From positions 1,054,001 through 1,118,000 of the forward strand of contig NZ_JALIQP010000002.1 of the NCBI RefSeq assembly GCF_023566055.1: DNA of 64,000 nt, read 5' to 3'. This document shows positions 35,617-43,484 of the stretch, piece by piece (within the stretch, counting starts at the first letter, position 1; each line of letters opens with the position of its first letter). The notes beneath the pieces are model-generated. The model was not told where the DNA came from. It ran no database searches and saw only the letters and a program-made list of their open reading frames with translations. A program made the translations under genes and the position numbers. This DNA is from Halosolutus amylolyticus. Its GTDB lineage: Archaea > Halobacteriota > Halobacteria > Halobacteriales > Natrialbaceae.

Positions 35617-35841
35617 GTCCGATTTTTCGCCCGCCTCCATAGTCCGGATCCGATTCCAGCGTCGAGGACGGCTCCGTCTGCCGATCGAGAGGGGGTCAGC
35701 GGACGGCTATCGAAATCGGAGGCAGGCCGGATAGCGAGAGCAGGCGTCCACGAGCGGTCGCGAAAAAACGGCTCCGTGTGCTGTGTCTCCCACGAACGCC
35801 TGTTCGGCCGACTGACCCCGTCTCGCAGTTCGACGGGACGG

Positions 35842-36069
35842 TTAGCGATGCTCACCAAGGTCGACGAAGACGTCGATGTCCGCCGACAGCCAGGTGGTGA
35901 GCCGGCTCGATTCCGTACAGTCGCGGGGCACGATCGTACACCGATCGGGTCGGTCCTCGTAACGGACGACGACGGATTCGAGGTCGATCGGTCGCCCGTC
36001 GTGACTGTACGCCGTCGGCCCTCGCTGCCCGGGACCGTCAGGGTCGGACTCCCGTGATGCGCTCGTCAT
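35842..36069 (-). CDS. Small haloarchaeal protein (DUF7511-like)
   Basis: The 75-aa product starts MTSASRESDPDGPGQRGPTA at ATG 36067-36069. Its C-terminal half, DLESVVVRYEDRPDRCTIVP followed by LTTWLSADIDVFVDLG, matches what I recall of DUF7511, a short haloarchaeal domain. The longer open frame upstream has no codon bias. No function is known. Confidence 0.7.
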   Translation of the reverse strand: MTSASRESDPDGPGQRGPTAYSHDGRPIDLESVVVRYEDRPDRCTIVPRDCTESSRLTTWLSADIDVFVDLGEHR

Positions 36070-36312
36070 GGATTCCAAACGGGTGTGACTGGATACTCTC
36101 GGAGTGCGTACAAAGCCACTGCTAGTTGTGATATTGTCGAGTATGGAGGGGTGTCGACGGGTCCGTATCGACCGGGCGGTTGGCCGTGACCCCCGCGCGT
36201 AGTGTGTGATTCGAACCACCGCAGTATCTGGCGACCCGATCGGACTACAGCGAACTACGGACACCTATTGTTTCGTTTATAGGAGAATGGAAAGGAATTA
36301 GATGGCTTTACG

Positions 36313-37101
36313 ATGGGCGGCCCCACAGCCGAAGGTGACGTGCCCACTGGCAGACCGACGGCCGACCTCGAGACGGCGGTGCGAGCGCTCGATCGAGAGC
36401 ACCGGCTACTGAGCGACGAGCGACGCGCGTTCGAACGGTTCGCGAAACGGCTCTCGTCGCTCGAAACGGTCTCTCCCCAGCTCGCCGGACCGGGGATCCG
36501 GACGCACGAGACGGACTCGATCGATCTCTCCCCGGTCCGGGACGCCTACACCGAGACGGTGATGAGCGCCCCCCACTACGCGGACGCGTACGACGAGACC
36601 TGGATCGAGAGCATCGCTGCGGAGTTCAGCCACGAACTGGCGGCGGCGCTCGAACAGCGCACGCAGTTTCACCCGCCGCTGAAACGATCGCTGATCGAGG
36701 CGGCGACGCAGGCGGTGGAGAACCGGACCCAGTTCATCGAGCGGATCGAGGCCGAGCGAGAAGTCGTCAAACGCGCCGAACGGGAACTATCGACCATCCG
36801 GTCGGACGTGCAATCGATGCTAGAGCAACCCCTGGACCGACTCGAGTTCAACGCGCTTTGGCTCACCAGGCAGCGACTGACGACGTGTCGAGAGCAGTGT
36901 GACGAACTCGCGAGCGAACGGCAGACCCAGCTTCGTCGCCGACGCCGGGATCTCTCGCTGATCGACGTCGGGACGCTCACGGACTACCTCTACGAGGAGT
37001 GTGAGAACGCGTATCCGGTTCTCGCCGCGATCGCGGACCTCGGGCGGCGGATCGAACGGGCCCTCGAGCGCGTCGATCGGTTACTCGCCCGGGCACCGTA
37101 A
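36313..37101 (+). CDS. Haloarchaeal coiled-coil protein (DUF7260-like)
   Basis: The 262-aa, largely helical protein has LLSDERRAFERFAKRLSSLE near residue 35, RDAYTETVMSAPHYADAYDE near 76, and long charged heptads (ERIEAEREVVKRAERELSTI) near 145. The pattern corresponds to DUF7260 as I remember it. It has no membrane segment. A TATA-like tttatagg near 36276 lies about 35 nt upstream of the chosen ATG. Function is unknown; the coiled coil suggests a structural or scaffold role. Confidence 0.72.
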   Translation: MGGPTAEGDVPTGRPTADLETAVRALDREHRLLSDERRAFERFAKRLSSLETVSPQLAGPGIRTHETDSIDLSPVRDAYTETVMSAPHYADAYDETWIESIAAEFSHELAAALEQRTQFHPPLKRSLIEAATQAVENRTQFIERIEAEREVVKRAERELSTIRSDVQSMLEQPLDRLEFNALWLTRQRLTTCREQCDELASERQTQLRRRRRDLSLIDVGTLTDYLYEECENAYPVLAAIADLGRRIERALERVDRLLARAP

Positions 37102-37157
37102 GCCCCAGGCCGCGGGCCCGGGAGAGGGACCGACTGAACGGCTACTTGACTGGACGG

Positions 37158-37577
37158 CTACTCGTCGAGGTACTCGTCGAAGAGGGCGGAGACGCGGCGC
37201 TCGACGTCGTCGCGGATCGCCCGCACCTCGTCCGCGGATTTCCCGTGCGGATCGTCCAGCGCCCAGTCCCGGACGGTCACGTCGGCGTCGAGATCGAGCG
37301 TCGAACAGCCCATCGTCGCCACGACCGTGCAGTCGTTCAGTTCGTCGGTCGAGACTTCCCGGGGCGTCCGATCGGAGACATCGATATCGAGTTCCCCCAT
37401 GACCTCGACGACCTCGGGATGGACCTCGTCCGCGGGGTGCGTTCCCCCGGTCAGTATCTCGACCTCGTCCTCGAGTCCGCGACGCGTTCGTTCCCGCTCC
37501 GCGAACGCGGTGGCCATCTGACTCCGGCCGGCGTTTTGCACACAGACGAACCCGAATTTCAGCGTGTCGTCGCCCAT
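37158..37577 (-). CDS. Low-molecular-weight phosphatase / ArsC-type arsenate reductase-like protein
   Basis: The 139-aa protein starts MGDDTLKFGFVCVQNAGRSQ. CVQNAGRS (Cys12-x5-Arg18) is the LMW-PTP P-loop, and DWALDDPHGKS provides the catalytic DP loop aspartate near residue 108. A second cysteine (ATMGCSTLD) lies where thioredoxin-coupled ArsC proteins have redox cysteines, and GGTHPADEVHPEVVEVM is shared with ArsC-like haloarchaeal proteins. It may dephosphorylate tyrosine or reduce arsenate. No ars genes are near. Confidence 0.85.
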   Translation of the reverse strand: MGDDTLKFGFVCVQNAGRSQMATAFAERERTRRGLEDEVEILTGGTHPADEVHPEVVEVMGELDIDVSDRTPREVSTDELNDCTVVATMGCSTLDLDADVTVRDWALDDPHGKSADEVRAIRDDVERRVSALFDEYLDE

Positions 37578-37757
37578 GCGAGAGGGATGCGCATCGACGT
37601 GCATAACCGTTCCTAAGAGTGCTATTGTCGGCTACATACGCCACCGTTCGCGGGCCGATCCGTCGTCCGATCGGCCGGGACCGCCCGAACGTTCGCAGAC
37701 GTGACGGTCTCCGGAACGGGAGCGAATGCCGGGACTGCGCCGGTCCCAGAACAGTAG

Positions 37758-37765
37758 CTTTATCA
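37758..37765 (+). promoter_or_regulatory. TATA-like element of the aIF2-gamma operon
   Basis: ctttatca, in gtagctttatcaagcg, lies 41-48 nt upstream of the aIF2-gamma ATG. It would give a short leader of about 15 nt. An aggaaatgg-type purine run precedes the ATG. Confidence 0.45.
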
Positions 37766-37805
37766 AGCGCACGGGGATAGCTACTGCTAAGATTACTCCC
37801 GTCTT

Positions 37806-39035
37806 ATGGTAGGAAATGGACAACCGGAGGTGAACATCGGGCTCGTCGGTCACGTCGATCACGGCAAGACGACGCTGGTGCAAGCCCTCAGCGGCTCGTG
37901 GACGGACCAGCACAGCGAGGAGATGAAACGCGGTATCTCCATCAGACTCGGCTACGCCGACGCGACGTTCCGCCACTGCGAGGGCGTCGAGGAACCCGAG
38001 TGTTACACCGTCGAGGAGGAGTGTCCGGACGGCTCGGAGAGCGAGCCGCTGCGGACCGTCTCGTTCGTCGACGCCCCGGGGCACGAGACCCTGATGGCGA
38101 CGATGCTCTCTGGGGCCTCGCTGATGGACGGGGCCGTGCTGGTCGTCAGCGCGAACGAACCCGTCCCGCAGCCCCAGACCGAGGAGCACCTGATGGCGCT
38201 CGACATCATCGGGATCGACAACATCGTCATCGCCCAGAACAAGGTCGACCTCGTCAGCACCGATCAGGCGCGACAGAACTACGAGGAGATCCAGGAGTTC
38301 GTCGAGGGGACCGTCGCCGAAGACGCCCCCGTCGTCCCGGTCTCGGCCGGTCAGGAGGTGAACCTCGACCTGCTGATCGCGGCGATCGAGGAGGAGATTC
38401 CCACGCCCGATCGGGATCCCGACGCGGATCCGCGGATGCACGTCGCCCGCAGTTTCGACATCAACAAGCCCGGGACGACCGCCGGCGACCTCGCCGGCGG
38501 CGTGCTGGGCGGCAGTCTCGTCCAGGGCGAACTCGAGGTCGACGACGAGATCGAGATCCGCCCCGGCCGCGAGGTCGAGGAGGGCGGCCAGACCGAGTAC
38601 GTCCCGATCGAGACGACGGTCCGATCGCTCCAGGCGGGCGGGAAGGACGCCGACACCGTCACGCCGGGCGGCCTGCTGGGCGTCGGAACCGGCCTCGATC
38701 CCGCCCTGACGAAAGGCGACGCGCTGGCCGGGCGCCTCGCCGGCCCGCCGGACTCGCTCCCGCCGACGTGGGACGGGTTCACCATGAACGTCGACCTGCT
38801 CGATCGCGTCGTCGGGACCGACGGCGGCGAGATCGACGAGATCAGCACCGGCGAACCGCTGATGATGACCGTCGGGACGTCGACGACCGTCGGCGCCGTG
38901 ACCAGCGCTCGCGAGGGCGAGTGCGAGGTCAACCTCAAGCGGCCAGTCTGTGCCGAACCGGGTGCGAAGATCGCGATCAACCGCCGCATCGGCGCTCGCT
39001 GGCGGCTGATCGGCCTGGGGACGCTGCAGGGATAG
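37806..39035 (+). CDS. eif2g: Translation initiation factor aIF2 subunit gamma
   Basis: The 409-aa GTPase is the core of heterotrimeric aIF2, which delivers Met-tRNAi to the small subunit. G1 GHVDHGKTT is at residues 15-23, G3 DAPGHE near 92, G4 NKVD near 149, and the zinc-knuckle region has [16 protein letters not shown] near 58. Beta-barrel domains II and III follow. It heads a conserved archaeal operon with the PIN-domain protein, Rpo7, Spt4 and a dephospho-CoA kinase. Confidence 0.97.
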   Translation: MVGNGQPEVNIGLVGHVDHGKTTLVQALSGSWTDQHSEEMKRGISIRLGYADATFRHCEGVEEPECYTVEEECPDGSESEPLRTVSFVDAPGHETLMATMLSGASLMDGAVLVVSANEPVPQPQTEEHLMALDIIGIDNIVIAQNKVDLVSTDQARQNYEEIQEFVEGTVAEDAPVVPVSAGQEVNLDLLIAAIEEEIPTPDRDPDADPRMHVARSFDINKPGTTAGDLAGGVLGGSLVQGELEVDDEIEIRPGREVEEGGQTEYVPIETTVRSLQAGGKDADTVTPGGLLGVGTGLDPALTKGDALAGRLAGPPDSLPPTWDGFTMNVDLLDRVVGTDGGEIDEISTGEPLMMTVGTSTTVGAVTSAREGECEVNLKRPVCAEPGAKIAINRRIGARWRLIGLGTLQG

Positions 39036-39062
39036 CGGTTTACGAGGCGAGAACGAACGAGT

Positions 39063-39449
39063 ATGCGTACGCGGGTCGCCCTCGATACGAGCGCGCTGAT
39101 GATGCCGGTCGAACTCGACGTGCGGCTGTTCGACGAACTCGATCGGCTGCTGGACGACTACGAACCGACGATTCCGCAGGCGGTCGTCGAAGAACTCCGC
39201 CGCCTCTCGGAAAAGGGCGGAACGGAGGGGACGGCCGCGACCGTCGGGCACGATCTGGCGACCGAACGCTGTCTCGTGGTCGACACGGAAGCATCGTACG
39301 CCGACGACGCGCTGGTCGAACTCGCCCGCGAGGGCGCCGTCGACTACGTCGTCACGAACGATCGCCCGCTGCGCGACCGGGTGCTCGAAGCGAGTATACC
39401 GGTAATTGCATTACGCGGGAGAAACAAGTTGGCGATCACTCAACCATAG
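39063..39449 (+). CDS. PIN-domain protein (Fcf1/VapC-like)
   Basis: The 128-aa protein starts MRTRVALDTSALMMPVELDV, giving the first PIN aspartate (D8). Further acidic residues are the E in QAVVEELRRLSEKGG, D in YADDALVELA and D in VTNDRPLRDRVLEA, a near-complete PIN nuclease site. In archaea this gene sits between aIF2-gamma and rpoE and is thought to be an rRNA-processing Fcf1/Utp24-like nuclease; that role is not proven. Its stop abuts the Rpo7 ATG. Confidence 0.9.
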   Translation: MRTRVALDTSALMMPVELDVRLFDELDRLLDDYEPTIPQAVVEELRRLSEKGGTEGTAATVGHDLATERCLVVDTEASYADDALVELAREGAVDYVVTNDRPLRDRVLEASIPVIALRGRNKLAITQP

Positions 39450-40019
39450 ATGTACAAACGGGTCAGACTGAAGGACACGGTAGAAGTACCGCCGGAGGAA
39501 CTCGGCGACGTCTCGCCGGATCTCGTGAAGCGACTGCTGCAGGACAAACTGGAAGGACGCATGGACGAGGAGGTGGGAAGCGTCGTCTCCGTCACCGAGG
39601 TTCACGACATCGGTGAGGGAACGGTGCTCCCGAACCGGCCGGGCGTCTACTACGAGGCCGAGTTCGACGCCGTCACGTTCGATCCGCAGATGCAGGAGGT
39701 CGTCGACGGCACGGTCGTCGAGGTCGTCGAGTTCGGCGCCTTCGTCGGGATCGGCCCGGTGGACGGATTGCTCCACGTCTCCCAGATCAGCGACGAGTAC
39801 CTCGCGTTCGACGGCGAGAACCAGCAACTCGCCTCGAACGAATCCAACCGCACGCTGGGCGTCGACGACGCCGTCCGGGCGCGCATCGTCACCAAGAGCA
39901 TCGACGAGCGCAACCCCCGGGACTCCAAGATCGGGCTCACAGCGAAACAGCCCGGCCTCGGCAAGCACGGCTGGCTCGAGGACGAATACGAAAAGCGCGA
40001 AGCGACCGCGGGTGAATAA
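39450..40019 (+). CDS. rpo7: DNA-directed RNA polymerase subunit Rpo7 (RpoE')
   Basis: The 189-aa subunit has the N-terminal RNP-like domain (MYKRVRLKDTVEVPPEELGD, residues 1-80) and a C-terminal S1 RNA-binding domain (VVEVVEFGAFVGIGPVDGLL, near 88-107; LGVDDAVRARIV). It forms the stalk of archaeal RNA polymerase with Rpo4 and helps open the promoter and bind emerging RNA. It starts immediately after the PIN gene and is followed 2 nt later by spt4. Confidence 0.97.
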   Translation: MYKRVRLKDTVEVPPEELGDVSPDLVKRLLQDKLEGRMDEEVGSVVSVTEVHDIGEGTVLPNRPGVYYEAEFDAVTFDPQMQEVVDGTVVEVVEFGAFVGIGPVDGLLHVSQISDEYLAFDGENQQLASNESNRTLGVDDAVRARIVTKSIDERNPRDSKIGLTAKQPGLGKHGWLEDEYEKREATAGE

Positions 40020-40021
40020 CC

Positions 40022-40219
40022 ATGGCATCCGATCGTCTCGTCTGTCGGGAGTGTCACCGGGTCAACAACGCGGACGCCGACTCCTGTGAGAGCTGTGGCT
40101 CCTCCTCGCTGACCGAGGACTGGGCGGGGTACGTCGTCATCGCCCACCCCGAGGACAGCGAGATCGCATCCGAGATGCAGGTCGACGAACCGGGAGCGTA
40201 CGCGCTGAAGGTCCGGTAG
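40022..40219 (+). CDS. spt4: Transcription elongation factor Spt4 (RpoE'')
   Basis: The 65-aa zinc protein begins MASDRLVCRECHRVNNADAD. The CxxC...CxxC pattern (CREC, CESC) binds zinc, and the C-terminal DEPGAYALKVR is typical. Spt4 dimerises with Spt5 NGN to keep RNA polymerase processive. It lies 2 nt after rpo7 and 2 nt before the dephospho-CoA kinase gene. Confidence 0.96.
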   Translation: MASDRLVCRECHRVNNADADSCESCGSSSLTEDWAGYVVIAHPEDSEIASEMQVDEPGAYALKVR

Positions 40220-40221
40220 AC

Positions 40222-40794
40222 GTGACTCGCGACGACTCCGGCGCGGCGTCCGATGCGGACGACCAGCTACTGGTGTTGCCCGACGACCTCCGACACGAAC
40301 TCAAGGAGCCGCTGGGCCCGATCGAGACCGACGCCGAGGTCCTGCTGGAGGCGGTCGACGGTCCGCTGATCGCCGTCGGAGACGTCGTCACCTACCACTT
40401 CCTCGAGGCCGGGCGGCCGCCGGACGTGGCGCTCGTCGACGAGCGGACGAAGCGAGACGCCGTCGACGAGGAGATCCGCGAGACCGTCACCGAGTCGACC
40501 CACATCGAGGCCGTGAACCCGCCGACCGAGATCACCGCGGACGTCGTCCGGGCCCTCCGCGACGGTCTCGAACGCGAGGAACCGACCACGATCCTCGTCG
40601 AGGGCGAGGAAGACCTCGTCGTCCTCCCCGCGATCATCGCCGCCCCGGAGGGCGCGAGCGTCGTCTACGGCCAGCCCGACGAGGGAATGGTCCACGTGAA
40701 AGTCACCGACGACCACCGCGCCGAGATGCGCGCGCTGCTCGATCGGTTCGAGGGTGACGCCGATCGGCTCTGGGACCTGCTCGACCGAGAGTAA
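40222..40794 (+). CDS. GTP-dependent dephospho-CoA kinase (DUF359)
   Basis: The 190-aa protein starts at GTG 40222, 2 nt after spt4, which fixes this unusual start. Archaeal DUF359 proteins phosphorylate dephospho-CoA using GTP, the last step of CoA synthesis. Features are VGDVVTYHFLEAGRPPDVAL near residue 53, the core segment VEGEEDLVVLPAIIAAPEGA near 127, and a terminal VYGQPDEGMVHVKVTDDH. The four-gene neighbourhood is conserved in archaea. Confidence 0.92.
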   Translation: MTRDDSGAASDADDQLLVLPDDLRHELKEPLGPIETDAEVLLEAVDGPLIAVGDVVTYHFLEAGRPPDVALVDERTKRDAVDEEIRETVTESTHIEAVNPPTEITADVVRALRDGLEREEPTTILVEGEEDLVVLPAIIAAPEGASVVYGQPDEGMVHVKVTDDHRAEMRALLDRFEGDADRLWDLLDRE

Positions 40795-40815
40795 CTCCCC
40801 TCGGCCACCGTCGTC

Positions 40816-42210
40816 TCACGCACCTCGTTTTCCGAGCGCCGTTTCGAAGACCCGCTGGGCCCGTTCGTACGCCGCGTCTCGATCGACGATCGGGGCCGGA
40901 TAGTCGGGCGCGAGATCGGTTCGAGTCGCGGCCGGAAGCGTGGGCCACTCGACGATTCGTTCGGCCGGAATCGACGGGTCGGCGAGTTCGGGGACGTACT
41001 CCCGCACGAACGCCGCCTCCGGATCGTACCTCGCGAGCTGGGCCACCGGATCGAAGATCCGCACGTCGACCGAGTCCGTCCCCGTCGAGGCGATCCACTG
41101 CCAGCTGCCGGCGTTCGTGGCCGGATCGTGATCGACGAGTCGATCGCGAAAGTGTGCCGCACCGCGTCGCCAGTCGATCAGGAGATGTTTGGTCAGGAAG
41201 CTCGCGACGACCTGCCGGGGCCGGTTGTGGACGTACCCCTCGGCTTCGAGCTGGCGCATTCCGGCGTCGACGAGCGGATACCCCGTCTCGCCGCGGGTCC
41301 AGGCCGCGAACTCGTCGTCGTCGTTTCGCCAGGCGATTTCGTTGGGGATCTCTTTGTAGTTCTCGGTCGCGAGGTCGGGGTTGTGGTACAGCAGGTGATA
41401 GTTCGCCTCCCGCCAGGAGAGTTCGAAGGCGTACTTTTCGGCGTTCGATCGATCGGTCCCCTCGGCCGTCTCCAGAACGTCCGTGACGGCGTCCCATACC
41501 TCCCGGATGCCGAGCGCGCCGACGGCGAGATACGGCGAGAGTCGAGAGACGGCGCCGGTCGGGGCTTCGACGGCGAGTTCGAGATCGTCACGGGTGTCGT
41601 TGTGGCTGACTAGTCCGGACTCGCAGAACGCGTCGAGTCGTTCGCGGGCGGCGCCGTGGCCCGGTTCCGGAAGGTCGATGTCGGTGTCGGCGATCGGATT
41701 CGACCCCGTATCGGTGACGTCGGCGAGGTCGGTGGCCGCGGGCGCGTCAGCGGGTTCCGGTTTGGGTCGCGTCTGCCAGTCGTCGTAGAACTGACTGTGG
41801 GTTGGGTAGGAGGGCGCGAGCGTCCCGGGATCGACGAGCACCGTATCGACGTGCGATTCCAGCGGCACGTCGATCGTGGCCGCGACTGTCGCCGACTGGT
41901 CCCGTCGGGTCGGGTCGTAACACGTGGTCGTGACGACGCGATCGACATCGTACTCGGCACGGAGGGCGAGCAGTACCTCGGCCGCGGGACCCGATCGGAC
42001 GACGAGGTCGCTCTCGAGGTCGCGGTAGCGCTCGCGCAGCGCCCGGACGGTCCGATCGACGAACGCGCGCTTGCGATCCCCGAGCGCAGCGGTCACGGTC
42101 GGATCGAAGACGTAGACGGGAAGAACGGGGGTGTCCGCGGCGTCGATCGCGGCGGCCAGGCCGCGGTTGTCGATCGTGCGTCGATCGCGCCGGTGCCAGT
42201 ACAGGATCAT
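40816..42210 (-). CDS. phr: Deoxyribodipyrimidine photo-lyase / cryptochrome family
   Basis: The 464-aa enzyme has the N-terminal alpha/beta antenna domain (MILYWHRRDRRTIDNRGLAA) and a C-terminal FAD-binding helical domain. Diagnostic segments are WTRGETGYPLVDAGMRQLEA, NRPRQVVASFLTKHLLIDWR and DPATNAGSWQWIASTGTD, which hold the FAD and the electron-transfer tryptophans. It repairs UV-induced cyclobutane dimers using light, in keeping with a sunlit hypersaline habitat. It is convergent with the dephospho-CoA kinase gene. Confidence 0.94.
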   Translation of the reverse strand: MILYWHRRDRRTIDNRGLAAAIDAADTPVLPVYVFDPTVTAALGDRKRAFVDRTVRALRERYRDLESDLVVRSGPAAEVLLALRAEYDVDRVVTTTCYDPTRRDQSATVAATIDVPLESHVDTVLVDPGTLAPSYPTHSQFYDDWQTRPKPEPADAPAATDLADVTDTGSNPIADTDIDLPEPGHGAARERLDAFCESGLVSHNDTRDDLELAVEAPTGAVSRLSPYLAVGALGIREVWDAVTDVLETAEGTDRSNAEKYAFELSWREANYHLLYHNPDLATENYKEIPNEIAWRNDDDEFAAWTRGETGYPLVDAGMRQLEAEGYVHNRPRQVVASFLTKHLLIDWRRGAAHFRDRLVDHDPATNAGSWQWIASTGTDSVDVRIFDPVAQLARYDPEAAFVREYVPELADPSIPAERIVEWPTLPAATRTDLAPDYPAPIVDRDAAYERAQRVFETALGKRGA

Positions 42211-42291
42211 GCCCTCCCTAGCGACGCGACGGAGTAAGCCCCTCGGACACCGGAAGCGCTGGCCCGTATCCGTCCGCAGTCGGAGCCGCCC

Positions 42292-43287
42292 TCACTCGAC
42301 GACCGTGTGCTCGAGCGTGCCGATCCCCTCGACCGCGAGTTCGATCGTGTTGCCGTCCTCGAGCCACTGCCCCAGTTCCAGCCCGCAGCCCTCGCCGACG
42401 GTGCCGCTGCCGATCACGTCGCCCGGGTACAGCGTCTCCGACCGGGAGACGTGTTCGACGATTTCGGCGAAGGAGTGGTACATCTCGTCGACGGTGCCCT
42501 CGGACCAGACCTCGCCGTCGACGCGGGCAGTCATGGGGGCCTCGAGCACGTCGATATCGTCTGCGGGAACGAAGTAGGGGCCCAGCCCGTTCGCGAAGTC
42601 CTTCCCCTTCGCGGGGCCGAGCCGCCCCTCCATCTCCCGGCCCTGAATGTCGCGGGCGCTGAAGTCGTTGAACACGGTGTAGCCGGCGATGTATTCGTCG
42701 GCGTCCGCGGCCGCGATATCGCGCCCGCGCTTGCCGATCACGGCCGCGATCTCGAGTTCGTAGTCCATCAGCGAGGAGTAGTCGGGCCACCGGATCGTCT
42801 CGCCGGGCGCGACGACGCTGTCGGGGTTCCCCTTGTAACAGACCGGCAACTCGTACCAGACGTCGGGAATCTCCCCGCCCATGCTGTTCTCGACGTGTTC
42901 TTCGATGGCCATGAAATCGCGCAGCGAGTTAGGACGGGGAAGGGGCGCGAGCAGATCGTACTCCCCGGGTTCGTACCGGAGCTTCGCGCCCCCGGGACCG
43001 CGTTCGGCGTCCGTTTCGGCGGCGTACTCCAGGGCCTCCCGTGCATCTTCGATCGCCCGATCGCCGCGCTCGAGGAACGCGATCATCTCCGGCGGGACGT
43101 GCGCCCGGGCCAGATCCGCGGGCGCGGGTTCGCCCTCGGCCTCGAGTACAGCCCCGTAGGCTGCGGTGAGATCAACGAGCGTCGCCTCTCCGGCCGGCGT
43201 GCGTTCGTCCTCGGTGGCTTCGGCGACGCCACCGATCCGCTCGACCGCCCCCACGGGGGTCTCGACTTCGAAGGTGGCGAGTTTCAT
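42292..43287 (-). CDS. Fumarylacetoacetate hydrolase family protein
   Basis: The 331-aa protein has the FAH fold: PSVVAPGETIRWPDYSSLMD-like core with DYELEIAAVIGKRGRDIAAA (metal ligands Glu and Asp), YIAGYTVFNDFSARDIQGRE near 195, and LYPGDVIGSGTVGEGCGLEL near 290. Members hydrolyse C-C bonds in aromatic degradation or tautomerise/decarboxylate oxaloacetate. Its ATG overlaps by ATGA the stop of a truncated cyclase-like frame at 43284-43424. The partner may explain a lost catabolic step. Confidence 0.92.
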   Translation of the reverse strand: MKLATFEVETPVGAVERIGGVAEATEDERTPAGEATLVDLTAAYGAVLEAEGEPAPADLARAHVPPEMIAFLERGDRAIEDAREALEYAAETDAERGPGGAKLRYEPGEYDLLAPLPRPNSLRDFMAIEEHVENSMGGEIPDVWYELPVCYKGNPDSVVAPGETIRWPDYSSLMDYELEIAAVIGKRGRDIAAADADEYIAGYTVFNDFSARDIQGREMEGRLGPAKGKDFANGLGPYFVPADDIDVLEAPMTARVDGEVWSEGTVDEMYHSFAEIVEHVSRSETLYPGDVIGSGTVGEGCGLELGQWLEDGNTIELAVEGIGTLEHTVVE

Positions 43288-43424
43288 GCGGTCTCACCCC
43301 CCTCACCCGCTTCGTGGTCGAAAGCGTCGATCGACGGCGGCATCGGCTCGCTGGGTGGGCCGTCCGCGAGGCCGATGCTCAGGTCGATCAGCGTCGCGTC
43401 GTCGGACGTTACCAATCCGCTCAT
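43284..43424 (-). pseudogene. Truncated cyclase-family (PF04199-like) remnant
   Basis: A 46-codon frame starts MSGLVTSDDATLIDLSIGLA and continues GPPSEPMPPSIDAFDHEAGE. This fits the N-terminus of cyclase/kynurenine formamidase-type proteins (D-L-S-x-x-L-x-x-G-x-P, then P-x-I-x-x-x-D-H-x-x-G). It stops with TGA overlapping the FAH-family ATG, and the metal-binding HTGTH region is absent. It is probably the stub left by a deletion, its junction with the next gene still coupled. Family resemblance is fairly clear, short length notwithstanding. Confidence 0.55.
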
Positions 43425-43484
43425 AGTAGCCACGACCGGGGGAATCCATTTGAAAGTGACTGCAAATCGCGCCGCGGTCCGTCG

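Noticed and set aside
36205-36225. gattcgaacc sequence resembling a tRNA T-loop
   Set aside because: No acceptor or anticodon stems can be drawn around it; it is not a tRNA.
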